The position numbers were made by a program, and so were the translations under genes. Below are positions 8,386 to 16,671 of a DNA stretch of 64,000 nucleotides, one piece after another. The DNA comes from Hyphomicrobiales bacterium (GTDB lineage: Bacteria > Pseudomonadota > Alphaproteobacteria > Rhizobiales > Devosiaceae), in assembly GCA_004144345.1 (NCBI GenBank), contig SEEL01000002.1, positions 62,001 to 126,000 of the forward strand, in the 5' to 3' direction. A model generated the notes under the pieces. That model had not been told where the DNA came from, did no database searches, and saw only the letters and a program-made list of their open reading frames with translations. How positions within the stretch are numbered: position 1 is the first letter of the stretch; the number at the start of each line of letters is the position of its first letter.

Positions 8386-9309
8386 CTACTCGCTTGTACT
8401 ACCGGCGCTGTTGCCACGCGCCTTGCCATTGCCGTTGACGCTATTGCTTGAGCTACTCTTGCCGCTGTTGCCGCTTCCGCCAGTGCTTCCGTTTCCATTG
8501 CCGCCAGCGTTCCCGTTGCCGTTTCCACCAGCGTTCCCATTCCCGTTGCCGCCAGCGTTCCCATTCCCGTTGCCGCCAGCGTTGCCATTGCCGTTGCCGC
8601 CAGCGTTCCCATTGCCGTTGCCGCCAGCGTTTCCATTACCGTTGCCGCCCGCGTTCCCATTGCCGTTGCCGCCAGCGTTCCCATTGCCATTCCCGCCGGC
8701 ATTCCCATTGCCATTCCCGCCACCGTTACCGACTGCCGCTGTGGATTTGCCGGAGGCCGCGCTCGTGGCCTCTGGCTCGAGAACGGTGTAGGAGTTAGAA
8801 CGGTGGTCTGCTTCGATCACGTCACCCGAGGCGACCTGAACATATTGCCCTCCCGCGACGGCAATCGACGCCACGCCGGAGGAGACGACGACTAAGGTCG
8901 CGGTTGGGGCGAAGGTCACATTGACGACACCGGTAATGCCAGCGATCGCCAGATTGCCCGACTGAACGATCATCCCCGTGCGCTTGCGATTAGCGGAAAG
9001 GCTTAGCGAGCCGGCATATTGCTGCACCCATGTCGACTTGCCGTCTTCACGAATTCTCACGGCCGATACGGGACCGACGCTGATGGTGACGCCGCCCGAG
9101 GTCAACTCGAGCTCAGCCCGGCTTAGAGTGCGCAGGACCGGATCGGCGAATGACTCGCCCTGCTGAACCTCGCGCCACTGATCCCCGACCAGGGTAAGCG
9201 CAACACCGTTGGCTTTGGACACAAGCCATTGACCGCTCGCGAGAGCGCCCGTCGGCCAGAGAGATGCCAGGCCGAGCCAAATGGCTACGGCGCCAATCCT
9301 AGCTCCCAT
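8386..9309 (-). CDS. Exported FecR-domain protein with a Gly/Asn tandem-repeat tail
   Basis: The preferred start (ATG 9309, GAGG just upstream) gives 307 residues beginning MGARIGAVAIWLGLASLWP, a signal peptide likely cleaved after GALA. Residues of about 30-190 form a FecR-like beta domain: LVGDQWREVQQGESF, LRTLSRAELELTSGGV, SVGPVSAVRIRE, VGVASIAVAGGQYVQV-like stretch. The C-terminal third consists of about ten copies of GGNGNGNA and ends in a Ser/Gly-rich tail. FecR domains outside iron signalling are common in envelope and polysaccharide-export contexts. Cotranscription with the response regulator suggests a sensory or wall-associated role in the same control circuit. The repeat tail could be a flexible spacer or a matrix-binding surface. 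No TonB or sigma-factor partner is nearby, so it is unlikely to be a classical anti-sigma factor. Confidence 0.72.
   Translation of the reverse strand: MGARIGAVAIWLGLASLWPTGALASGQWLVSKANGVALTLVGDQWREVQQGESFADPVLRTLSRAELELTSGGVTISVGPVSAVRIREDGKSTWVQQYAGSLSLSANRKRTGMIVQSGNLAIAGITGVVNVTFAPTATLVVVSSGVASIAVAGGQYVQVASGDVIEADHRSNSYTVLEPEATSAASGKSTAAVGNGGGNGNGNAGGNGNGNAGGNGNGNAGGNGNGNAGGNGNGNAGGNGNGNAGGNGNGNAGGNGNGNAGGNGNGNAGGNGNGSTGGSGNSGKSSSSNSVNGNGKARGNSAGSTSE
8497..8735 (-). repeat. 24-bp coding tandem repeat in the FecR-domain gene
   Basis: About ten near-identical 24-base units encode GGNGNGNA on the minus strand. Third positions vary (AAC/AAT and GGC/GGG/GGT changes), so the array is not a very recent expansion. 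In-frame 24-base units can change number by slippage or recombination without breaking the frame. Confidence 0.9.
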
Positions 9310-9403
9310 TCCCTCGTCCCCGGGTCGCGATGACCTCGCTCCAATCGCTCGAAAGTAAGTCTGTTGTAACGATCGCCGGACCGGCGCGGCTAGACCTGAA
9401 TTT

Positions 9404-9529
9404 AACACGTGATTAATCGTGTTACTCCTCGGCCCGGCCGGACTTCCGGCCCGCACATTAACCACACAACTGATTGTTTACCGTAGTCGCCAACGCAATG
9501 GCGACCAAAGTCCGTAGGCGAAAAACGCC
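9404..9529. promoter_or_regulatory. Inverted repeats in the divergent FecR/ugd promoter region
   Basis: Between the divergent FecR-domain gene and ugd there are several palindromes: 9404-9423 (AACAC-GT-GATTAATC-GTGTT, core GATTAATC), 9436-9451 (GGCCGGA-CT-TCCGGCC), 9486-9505 (GTCGCCA-6-TGGCGAC) and a small hairpin GGCG-A5-CGCC near 9518-9530. They lie 40-165 bases upstream of ugd. Dimeric regulators such as the neighbouring LuxR-type protein bind sites of this shape, so they are candidate operators; direct evidence is lacking. Confidence 0.45.
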
Positions 9530-9568
9530 CGAAGTGCTTGGCTGTCTTGGCTATTTTTGAGTGCCACC

Positions 9569-11041
9569 ATGTCTGACATCGATGAGTTCTCGACCAGCAC
9601 TGCCGCCTCGCGGAACGACTTGGTCTTAAGGGGCAATCTCACCGGCCCCTTCCACCCTGCACAGAACAGCGCCGTATCGACGGATGAGCCGGCCGAGAGA
9701 GTTGCCTTCGTGGGTCAGGCGGGCCTCGCAGCAAGCAGCAAGAACGTCGCCGTCATCGGTACCGGCTATGTGGGGTTGGTCAGCGGATCGTGCCTCTCCG
9801 ATCTCGGGCACCGCGTGGTCTGCATCGATGCGGACCCCAGAAAGGTCGCCGAGCTTTCGAGCGCCAGGCTGCCCATCTACGAGCCGGGGCTAGAGGCGAT
9901 CGTGTCGCGAGCGACGGCGAGCGGACATCTGCGCTTCACGTCCGATACCTACGCCGCCCGTGATACGGATATCGTCATCCTGGCCGTTGGAACGCCGTCA
10001 CTCGACGATGGCCGGGCAGACCTGAGCCAGATCTTTGCCGCTGCCTCGGCGCTTCGCCTTACCGTGGATCGGTTCGTCACCGTCGTCATCAAGTCGACGG
10101 TTCCCGTTGGCACCGGGGACGAGGTCGAGCGTATCCTGCGGGCCAGCAATCCGAACGCCAGTTTCGAGGTTGTGTCTAACCCGGAGTTCCTCAGGGAAGG
10201 CTCGGCCGTCGACGACTTCTTTCGACCGGACCGGATCGTTGTCGGCTGCTCGACCGACCGCGCCCGCCAGGCAATGCTTCAGCTCTATGGCAATTTGCCA
10301 AATTCCGGCACGCCGATCTTCTTTACGACACGGCGTTCGTCCGAGCTCGTGAAATACGCCGCGAACGCATTTCTTGCGATGAAGGTCGCCTTCATCAATG
10401 AGATGGCGGACCTCAGCGAAGCCACGGGCGCCGACATCGATGATCTCGCCCTCGGCATCGGGCTCGACAAGCGGATCGGAGCATCGTTCCTGCGCGCCGG
10501 CCCCGGATATGGTGGGTCATGCTTCCCCAAGGACACCGCGGCCTTGCAGGCCATGGGTATGGCCCACGGGGCACCCGGCCTCCTCGTGCAGGCCACTGTC
10601 AACGCCAACCAGCAGCGCAAGCTGCGCATGGCGCGCAAGATCACTTCGGCGTGTGGCGGCAAAGTCGCGGGTCGGCGGATTGCGGTGCTGGGACTGACCT
10701 TCAAAGCGTCGACGGACGATATGCGCGACGCGCCTTCCATCGACATCCTTCGCCATCTGCAAAAGGCGGGCGCAACGATCTCGGCCTTCGATCCGGAAGG
10801 CATGAACGCCGCCAGGCTCCTGATGCCCGACATCAACTACGCAGTGAGCGCGATGGAGGCGGCCACGGGCGCCGATGCCGTCGTGATCATGACCGAGTGG
10901 GATGAATTTCGGCGGATCGACCTCGCCCGGCTGCATGCCGTCGTCGCCAAACCCGTCGTGGTCGATCTGCGCAATCTCTTCTCGCGGCAAGTGATGGAGT
11001 CCTACGGCTTCACCTACTCGTCCGTCGGCCGGCCGGCGTGA
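9569..11041 (+). CDS. ugd: UDP-glucose 6-dehydrogenase
   Basis: The 490-residue protein oxidises UDP-glucose to UDP-glucuronate with two NAD+. The Rossmann motif VIGTGYVGL is at about residues 61-70, the substrate region has SNPEFLREGSA and the catalytic cysteine C318 sits in GPGYGGSCFPKD. The C-terminal domain has LGLTFKASTDDMRDAPS and ends in VVDLRNLF. An unusual leader of about 55 polar residues precedes the Rossmann fold. A later start could shorten it, but no better ribosome-binding site was found; a TTG at 9557 is a further alternative. It is the first gene of a rightward operon, and its product is the substrate of the next enzyme. Confidence 0.95.
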   Translation: MSDIDEFSTSTAASRNDLVLRGNLTGPFHPAQNSAVSTDEPAERVAFVGQAGLAASSKNVAVIGTGYVGLVSGSCLSDLGHRVVCIDADPRKVAELSSARLPIYEPGLEAIVSRATASGHLRFTSDTYAARDTDIVILAVGTPSLDDGRADLSQIFAAASALRLTVDRFVTVVIKSTVPVGTGDEVERILRASNPNASFEVVSNPEFLREGSAVDDFFRPDRIVVGCSTDRARQAMLQLYGNLPNSGTPIFFTTRRSSELVKYAANAFLAMKVAFINEMADLSEATGADIDDLALGIGLDKRIGASFLRAGPGYGGSCFPKDTAALQAMGMAHGAPGLLVQATVNANQQRKLRMARKITSACGGKVAGRRIAVLGLTFKASTDDMRDAPSIDILRHLQKAGATISAFDPEGMNAARLLMPDINYAVSAMEAATGADAVVIMTEWDEFRRIDLARLHAVVAKPVVVDLRNLFSRQVMESYGFTYSSVGRPA

Positions 11042-11074
11042 CGACCCGCCCCGGCCAAAGATAGGAACCGAACC

Positions 11075-12091
11075 TTGGATGGACGTGTCACATCGCTGGC
11101 AAGCCGGAAATCAACCGCCATCGCCCCGAGCCGCCGCGCTTTGGTGACGGGTGGCTCCGGCTTCGTGGGTTCGCATCTCTGCGAAAAGCTGCTTGCCGCC
11201 GGTCATGAGGTTGTTTGCCTCGACAATCTGGTGACAGGGCACCGGTCGAACGTCGCCCACCTCGCGGCCTCGCCCCACTTCTCGATGGTGATTGCCGATG
11301 TCGTCGATCCCGTAGCGCTCGACGTCGATACGATTTTTAACCTCGCCTGCCCGGCCTCGCCAATCCAGTACCAGAAATCGCCCATCGACACGCTCAAGAC
11401 CAACGTCATGGGCGCTGCCAACATGCTGGAACTCGCGCGGAACAAGGGCGCCCGCATCTTCCAGGCGTCCACCTCTGAGGTTTATGGCGATGCGCTTGTG
11501 CATCCCCAGAAGGAGACGTACTGGGGCAACGTGAACTCATTCGGCCCCCGTGCCTGCTACGACGAAGGCAAGCGCTGCGCTGAAACCCTCTTCTACGACT
11601 ACCATCACCGATTTGGCGTCGATATCCGCATTGCGCGGATATTCAACACCTACGGCCCGCGGATGAACCGCGAGGACGGTCGCGTGGTCTCCAACTTCGT
11701 GGTCCAGGCACTGACCAACGAGCCGATCACGATCTATGGCGATGGCTCGCAGACGCGTTCGTTCTGCTATGTCGACGATCTGGTCTCGGGGATCACGGCG
11801 CTCATGAGCCGCGACGACGCGCCGACCTCGCCGGTCAATCTTGGCAACCCCGCCGAGTTCACGGTGCGGGAACTCGCTGACCTCGTCGTGTCGCTTACCG
11901 GATCGCGCTCACCCATCATTCATCTACCGCTGCCGCTGGACGATCCCCGGCAGCGCAGACCCGACATCTCGCTCGCCCGCAGCTGTCTCGACTGGGCGCC
12001 GCGCGTGCAGCCGATCGAAGGCCTGGTGCGGACGATCGCCTATTTCGATTCAGTTCTGTCTGGCACTGACCTCAAGGAGACGGCGTCATGA
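11075..12091 (+). CDS. UDP-glucuronate decarboxylase (UDP-xylose synthase), extended SDR
   Basis: A 338-residue short-chain dehydrogenase/reductase. The NAD motif TGGSGFVG is at residues 25-32, and the catalytic Tyr162/Lys166 lie in [10 protein letters not shown], the version characteristic of UDP-glucuronate decarboxylases ([36 protein letters not shown]). It converts UDP-glucuronate to UDP-xylose with release of CO2. It lies 33 bases after ugd, so the two steps are consecutive in gene order. The start is TTG 11075, supported by AGGAA about 7 bases upstream; no in-frame ATG lies near. The stop overlaps the next gene by ATGA. Confidence 0.92.
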   Translation: MDGRVTSLASRKSTAIAPSRRALVTGGSGFVGSHLCEKLLAAGHEVVCLDNLVTGHRSNVAHLAASPHFSMVIADVVDPVALDVDTIFNLACPASPIQYQKSPIDTLKTNVMGAANMLELARNKGARIFQASTSEVYGDALVHPQKETYWGNVNSFGPRACYDEGKRCAETLFYDYHHRFGVDIRIARIFNTYGPRMNREDGRVVSNFVVQALTNEPITIYGDGSQTRSFCYVDDLVSGITALMSRDDAPTSPVNLGNPAEFTVRELADLVVSLTGSRSPIIHLPLPLDDPRQRRPDISLARSCLDWAPRVQPIEGLVRTIAYFDSVLSGTDLKETAS

Positions 12092-13074
12092 CGCTCAATT
12101 GTCTCGTGACGGGCGGCGCCGGCTTCATCGGCAGCCATGTCTGCAAGGAATTGAGCCGCAACGGTTTTATCCCTGTCACGCTCGACAATCTCGCCACCGG
12201 CCACCGCGACGCCGTCAAATGGGGACCGCTCATCGAGGGCGATATCCTCGACACGGCAACCCTGGTTCAGGCACTTCGCACCCACGGGCCGGCAGCCGTG
12301 CTGCACTTCGCCGCTTCGGCCTATGTCGGCGAGTCCGTCGACAAGCCTGCCGACTATTACCGCAACAATGTCCTCGGCCTTCACTCTCTGCTCGAGGCGT
12401 GTCGCGAGGCTGGTGTCGGCACGCTCATCTTTTCGAGCAGCTGCGCGACCTATGGCAATCATTGCGAACCGATCAGCGAGACGTCGGTGCAGCAGCCAAT
12501 CAACCCCTATGGAAGAACCAAGCTCATCGGCGAGCAGATGATCGCTGATTATGCGACCGCCTACGGGCTGCGGTTTGCGATGCTCCGCTATTTCAATGCC
12601 GCGGGGGCGGACCCCGAGCGGGAGCTGAGTGAACGCCATACGCCCGAGACACACCTCCTGCCACGCGCGATACTCGCCGCTCTTGGTGCGATCCCGCCGC
12701 TTGAAGTGTTCGGCAGCGACTACCCGACGCCGGACGGCACCTGCGTCCGCGACTACATCCACGTCTCCGATCTGGCGAAGGCGCATGTGCTGGCGGCCAA
12801 GCATCTCATCAATGGCGGGAGTAATCTGCGGCTGAACCTCGGTGCCGGTGTCGGGTCGTCCGTCCGGCGTGTCATTGACACGGTCGCGGACGTCACGGGC
12901 CTGCGCGTGCCCTATGTGTTGCGCGACCGTCGAGCGGGCGATCCGCCTTCGCTGCTCGCCGATATCAGCCTGGCCCGGTCGACCCTCGGCTTCGAGCCGC
13001 AGCTCTCGACATTGCGCCGGATCGTCAGCGACGCCGCTGCCGCCTTTCTCGAAGCTCGTCCAAATGTCGCGTGA
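12088..13074 (+). CDS. UDP-sugar 4-epimerase (GalE or UDP-xylose/arabinose epimerase)
   Basis: A 328-residue extended SDR with TGGAGFIG at residues 8-15 and catalytic Tyr141/Lys145 in NPYGRTK, plus [10 protein letters not shown] and [14 protein letters not shown] as in GalE proteins. The substrate region reads SSSCATYGN. The CATYG form resembles UDP-xylose 4-epimerases more than the SSATVYG form of classical GalE. As the gene overlaps the UDP-xylose synthase by ATGA, conversion of UDP-xylose to UDP-arabinose is a credible role alongside UDP-glucose/UDP-galactose exchange. Which one applies cannot be settled by eye. Its last 11 bases overlap the glycosyltransferase gene. Confidence 0.88.
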   Translation: MTLNCLVTGGAGFIGSHVCKELSRNGFIPVTLDNLATGHRDAVKWGPLIEGDILDTATLVQALRTHGPAAVLHFAASAYVGESVDKPADYYRNNVLGLHSLLEACREAGVGTLIFSSSCATYGNHCEPISETSVQQPINPYGRTKLIGEQMIADYATAYGLRFAMLRYFNAAGADPERELSERHTPETHLLPRAILAALGAIPPLEVFGSDYPTPDGTCVRDYIHVSDLAKAHVLAAKHLINGGSNLRLNLGAGVGSSVRRVIDTVADVTGLRVPYVLRDRRAGDPPSLLADISLARSTLGFEPQLSTLRRIVSDAAAAFLEARPNVA

Positions 13075-14878
13075 AACCCAACCCGCAAGGCTGCTCTACA
13101 CCCCGATCATGCGGGGTCCGATCAGGTGGCTGCACACAGCTACAGTCGTCCTATGGTTCGCTAGTCTCCTCTACTTCTGGGTCTGGTGGATCGCGCCCGA
13201 GCACTCTAGCGCACCGCTGCCCTTCGCGCTGGTCAGCCTTACGCTGGCGTGGCTGACATTCACGCCTGCGTACTTCCTGCTCATCTTCAGCGGCGGTAGA
13301 CGCCCATCAGGCGTCGAGGGCACACGGCCATCGCTACGGGTGGCGATGGTGGTGACCAAGGCGCCTAGCGAACCGCTTTCAGTGGTGGCCGAGACACTCG
13401 AGGCGATGCTCGCTCAAGCGCCGAGCCACGACACATGGCTGGCCGACGAGGATCCGTCGGAAGAAACACTCGCCTGGGCCGCAGCACATGGCGTCAAGGT
13501 ATCAACGCGTCATGGACGAGACAACTATCACCGTCGTACCTGGCCCCGGCGGACGCGCTGCAAGGAAGGCAACCTCGCCTTCTTCTACGATACCTACGGG
13601 TACGACGCCTATGACGTGGTGGTGCAAATGGATGCGGACCATGTCCCCGCGCCCGGCTATCTGGCGGCGATGCTGCTCCCCTTTGCCGATCCCGAGGTGG
13701 GTTACGTTTCGGCGCCGAGCATCTGCGATCGCAATGCGAGCCAGAGCTGGTCGGCGCGTGGCCGGCTGTATGCCGAAGCCAGCATGCATGGGTCGCTGCA
13801 GGCCGGATACAACAATGGCTGGGCGCCGCTCTGTATCGGATCGCACTATGCGGTGCGGACAAGCGCCCTCAAGGAGATCGGCGGGCTTGGGCCTGAGCTG
13901 GCCGAGGACCATTCGACGACGCTGATGATGCAGAGCGCCGGCTGGAAGGGCGTGCACGCCATCGATGCGATTGCTTATGGGTTCGGGCCGGCGACGTTCA
14001 CCGATCTGATCGTGCAGGAGTATCAGTGGTCACGCAGCCTGACGTCTGTCCTGCTGCGCCACACACCGGTGCTCATCGGCGGCCTCAGCCCCAAGCTTCG
14101 CTTCCAGTTCCTGTTCGCACAGATTTGGTATCCATTCTTTGCACTGTTCATGGCGCTTGGCGTCCTGATGCCACTGGTCGCCCTGTCGTTCGATTTCAGC
14201 TACGCGAACATCTCGTACATCGAGTTCCTGCTGCACTATCTGCCCGTCTCGGCATTCCTCATCGCGCTTGCCTTCTGCTGGCGGGCGAGCGGCAGCTTCC
14301 GTCCCTACGATGCACCCATCTTCTCGTGGGAAGCGGCGCTGTTCATCGTGGTCCGCTGGCCATGGGCGCTGCTGGGCAGCCTTGCGGCCGTCCTTGACCG
14401 GCTAACCAACAGCTATGTGGACTTCAGGGTCACGCCCAAGGGTGAGATCCGGTCGGACGATCTGCCCGCCCGGGTGGTCCTGCCCTACGCCGCCATCTCG
14501 ATCGTATCCGGCGCCGTAGCCCTCTACGCGACCGGTCTGGCGAGCGCGAACGGCTTCTACTTCTTCGCGATACTCAACGCGGTGCTCTACGCACTGGCCG
14601 TGGCCGTCATCCTTGTCGCCCACCGGATCGAGAACAAGGTGCGTTGGTTCCACAAGGCGCGGCGGTTGCTACTACCCGCTGCCGCAGCCGGGCTGATTGC
14701 GTTCCCGGGCTTCGCCCTGGGTGCCAACGGTCTGCATGGACTCGAGGCGCTGACCTGGGGGTCACGGTACCTCAAGCTGACGGAAGCGACGTTCTCCGTG
14801 GCCGGTGCCGGCATGGGGAAGACGGGCGTGCGCGTCCTGCGATTCAAGTTTCAGTGGCTGGGCGGAGCCGGGCAATAG
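13064..14878 (+). CDS. Cellulose-synthase-like processive GT2 glycosyltransferase
   Basis: A 604-residue inner-membrane protein: two N-terminal membrane segments, a cytosolic GT-A domain and about six C-terminal membrane segments. Catalytic elements seen are LADED, MDADH (D190, D192) and LAEDH (D282). The usual QxxRW acceptor motif reads QEYQW (Q318-W322), with Gln in place of Arg. This plan matches synthases that extend and extrude a polysaccharide. Three upstream overlapping or closely spaced genes make UDP-sugars, and a secreted glycosidase follows, so it is probably the polymerase of an exopolysaccharide. No PilZ domain is visible, so direct c-di-GMP control through this chain is not indicated. 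ATG 13064 overlaps the epimerase stop by 11 bases. Confidence 0.85.
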   Translation: MSRETQPARLLYTPIMRGPIRWLHTATVVLWFASLLYFWVWWIAPEHSSAPLPFALVSLTLAWLTFTPAYFLLIFSGGRRPSGVEGTRPSLRVAMVVTKAPSEPLSVVAETLEAMLAQAPSHDTWLADEDPSEETLAWAAAHGVKVSTRHGRDNYHRRTWPRRTRCKEGNLAFFYDTYGYDAYDVVVQMDADHVPAPGYLAAMLLPFADPEVGYVSAPSICDRNASQSWSARGRLYAEASMHGSLQAGYNNGWAPLCIGSHYAVRTSALKEIGGLGPELAEDHSTTLMMQSAGWKGVHAIDAIAYGFGPATFTDLIVQEYQWSRSLTSVLLRHTPVLIGGLSPKLRFQFLFAQIWYPFFALFMALGVLMPLVALSFDFSYANISYIEFLLHYLPVSAFLIALAFCWRASGSFRPYDAPIFSWEAALFIVVRWPWALLGSLAAVLDRLTNSYVDFRVTPKGEIRSDDLPARVVLPYAAISIVSGAVALYATGLASANGFYFFAILNAVLYALAVAVILVAHRIENKVRWFHKARRLLLPAAAAGLIAFPGFALGANGLHGLEALTWGSRYLKLTEATFSVAGAGMGKTGVRVLRFKFQWLGGAGQ

Positions 14879-14908
14879 CGCAGTGTAAACTAAGGTTAGG
14901 AGCTCAAA

Positions 14909-15814
14909 GTGTCTTTAAGATCAGTCTTGATGATTGCCTCGGCGGTGACGTTCCTGGCACTGGGAGCCGTCACCGCGACGGCGCAGGATGGACGCCCCGT
15001 CGCGCCGCCGAACGCCATACCGTTTGGCGTCTATGATCCCGCCGGCGATTTTCAGAACGACACGTTGCCATCGATCGAGCACCTCTTCCTGCCTTGGGAG
15101 GACATCGATCTTGCAACGCTGGGCCTGGCCGACAACTATGCGCGGGCCCGCAACCGGACCGTCCTCATCACGGTGGAGCCTTGGTCATGGGACCAAGACA
15201 AGCGCGTCAGCTCGGCCAATCTGCTCGCCGGCATCCAGAGCGGTGCCTATGACGGCAACATCATCGCCATCTGCACCGAGATCGGAAAGATGCAGGCGGC
15301 CACGACGCTGCGCTGGGCTCAGGAAATGGAAGACGACACCGGGCGCTTCACCTGGGCGAACTGGACGCCGTCCGACTACATCGCCGCCTACCGGCATGTT
15401 GTCGAACTCTGCCGGCCGCTGACCCCGAAGACACGGTATATGTGGTCGCCCAAGGGGATGCCGACGCTGGTCGACTATTATCCGGGCGACGACGTGGTGG
15501 ATGACATCGGCCTCTCTGTGTTCGGCCTGCAGGCCTTCGACAATGGCGAGTTCGGCCGTGATCGCACCTTCGCCGAGATCCTGAAGCCCGGCTACGATCT
15601 GGTCCTGCCGTTCAACAAGCCGATCTATGTCGCGGAAGCGGGCTATGTCGGCAAGGCGCCCTACGTCACCCAATGGAAGACGACGATTCTCGCGAACGAT
15701 CCGGCCTTCCCCGAACTGAGAGCCGTGATCTACTTCAACGATAAGGAAGTGGCGCCCTGGCCGAAGGATTACGGCCTACCGAACTGGAAGGTCACCGACA
15801 ACACGCTGCCGTGA
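14909..15814 (+). CDS. Secreted GH26-like glycosidase
   Basis: A 301-residue protein with a signal peptide (MSLRSVLMIASAVTFLALG, cleavage probably near TATAQ). The start is GTG 14909 with AGGAG about 7 bases upstream. The segment LRWAQEMED (E139) resembles the acid/base region of GH26 enzymes, and IYVAEAGYVG (E243) resembles the nucleophile strand. The roughly 104-residue spacing agrees with clan GH-A enzymes of family 26, which act on beta-mannans, beta-1,3-xylans or mixed-linkage glucans. Synthase-dependent polysaccharide operons often carry a periplasmic hydrolase that trims the product, as BcsZ does for cellulose; that role fits here. Family assignment is by motif only. Confidence 0.72.
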   Translation: MSLRSVLMIASAVTFLALGAVTATAQDGRPVAPPNAIPFGVYDPAGDFQNDTLPSIEHLFLPWEDIDLATLGLADNYARARNRTVLITVEPWSWDQDKRVSSANLLAGIQSGAYDGNIIAICTEIGKMQAATTLRWAQEMEDDTGRFTWANWTPSDYIAAYRHVVELCRPLTPKTRYMWSPKGMPTLVDYYPGDDVVDDIGLSVFGLQAFDNGEFGRDRTFAEILKPGYDLVLPFNKPIYVAEAGYVGKAPYVTQWKTTILANDPAFPELRAVIYFNDKEVAPWPKDYGLPNWKVTDNTLP

Positions 15815-15851
15815 CGCATGAGGGCGACGGCATGCCGTCGCCCCTCACCGC

Positions 15852-16052
15852 TTAACCAAGTTCTGCCCGGAGATAGCATCGCGCGCGCTGGCCGAAACCG
15901 CTTGGCGTGCAGATGTAGGGGGAGGTCGCAACACCGTAAGTGCGCTTCTTGCCAGCAGCCTGAATTTCGGTGACGGCGAGCGTCGACGTGAACAGTGCCG
16001 CCAGCACGGCAACCTTCAGTGCCGCTGCCGGAACAGACATGACGGATTTCAT
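15852..16052 (-). CDS. Small exported protein with two cysteines
   Basis: A 66-residue protein: MKSVMSVPAAALKVAVLAA starts a signal peptide ending near IQAAG, leaving a mature part of about 33 residues with CTPSGFGQRARCYLRAEL. The two cysteines may form a disulfide. A near-perfect ribosome-binding site, AGGAGG, lies 5-6 bases upstream of ATG 16052, which makes this a real gene despite its size. It converges on the GH26-like gene. Function is not recognised; similar small secreted proteins occur in rhizobia (recalled, not searched). Confidence 0.75.
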   Translation of the reverse strand: MKSVMSVPAAALKVAVLAALFTSTLAVTEIQAAGKKRTYGVATSPYICTPSGFGQRARCYLRAELG

Positions 16053-16189
16053 CAGATCCTCCTATCCACGCGCTTTCGCCCGGTGGCGATGCAGTGGACC
16101 GGAGGCTAGAGACCTCGACTTAATCGGCGTCGTTCGGGATACGGCTGATTTTCGTCGAGTTTAGTTCGAATTGTATCGACCGGTTGGGT

Positions 16190-16382
16190 CTGGTCGGAAC
16201 GCTCTGCGCCGCTGAGTCCATATTCCACGGCGGAATGGTTGCGAAGGCCATGCGTTTGACCAGCACGTCGCGCTCCAGCCCGCGCAGGGTCCATAGTCAG
16301 CATGCGGTACGAGATGCGGACCGCGCGACATCACGCCGATCACATGATCGTCCACTTGTCGCCGATCCGGTCGAAGCGATTG
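16190..16382 (-). pseudogene. Decayed HxlR-family transcriptional regulator
   Basis: Reading the minus strand with several frame changes gives NRFDRIGDKWTI, then VIGVMSRGP, then RMLTM followed in another frame by LRGLERDVLVKRMAFATIPP, then VEYGLSGAERS. This order matches the winged-helix core of HxlR regulators (GDKWT ... RMLT.TLRGLERDGLV ... PPRVEY). At least three frameshifts and no intact start mean it cannot encode a working protein. It directly follows an integrase remnant on the same strand, as if both came from one mobile segment. Confidence 0.7.
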
Positions 16383-16641
16383 CGAAGACGGCGCTGAGGT
16401 GGCTTAGATAATTCCCAACGGTTGAAGGGGACCGACCGGCCCCTAAGTACCTGCGCCTTGGTCTTGCCGATGTCCTTGAGCGTCGTTTCCACATACCGAT
16501 CGATGGCTTGAGAGGGGGGCCTTCCGGCGTGCCTTGGCTTGTCAAGGCCGCCTGGCGCTCGTAAGACCCGTCCCGCGTTGCCAACGTTTGGGCTTCATTG
16601 TGAACAACCTTGCCGCCCTTTTTGATGACTATGTGTGACCG
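16383..16641 (-). pseudogene. Decayed N-terminal part of a tyrosine recombinase (integrase)
   Basis: Three frames of the minus strand together give an integrase start: RSHIVIKKGGKVVHNEAQT (about 16641-16585), then AIDRYVETTLKDIGKTKAQVLR (about 16510-16440), then RSPSTVGNYLSHLSAVFAIA (about 16440-16383). These are the arm-binding/core-binding segments of a widespread phage and island integrase family. The catalytic domain is absent, and frameshifts separate the pieces. It lies just upstream of dusA, reading away from it. The 5' end of dusA is a documented insertion site of a dedicated integrase family, so this looks like the scar of an island. Confidence 0.75.
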
Positions 16642-16671
16642 GCCGTCAAAACAGCCAATGACCGACGTGAA

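Noticed and set aside
8497-8735. Regularly spaced repeats resembling a CRISPR array
   Set aside because: The units are contiguous 24-base in-frame codon repeats without unique spacers and encode GGNGNGNA.
16642-16671. tRNA gene as integration target next to the integrase remnant
   Set aside because: No cloverleaf could be drawn; dusA itself is the likely target.
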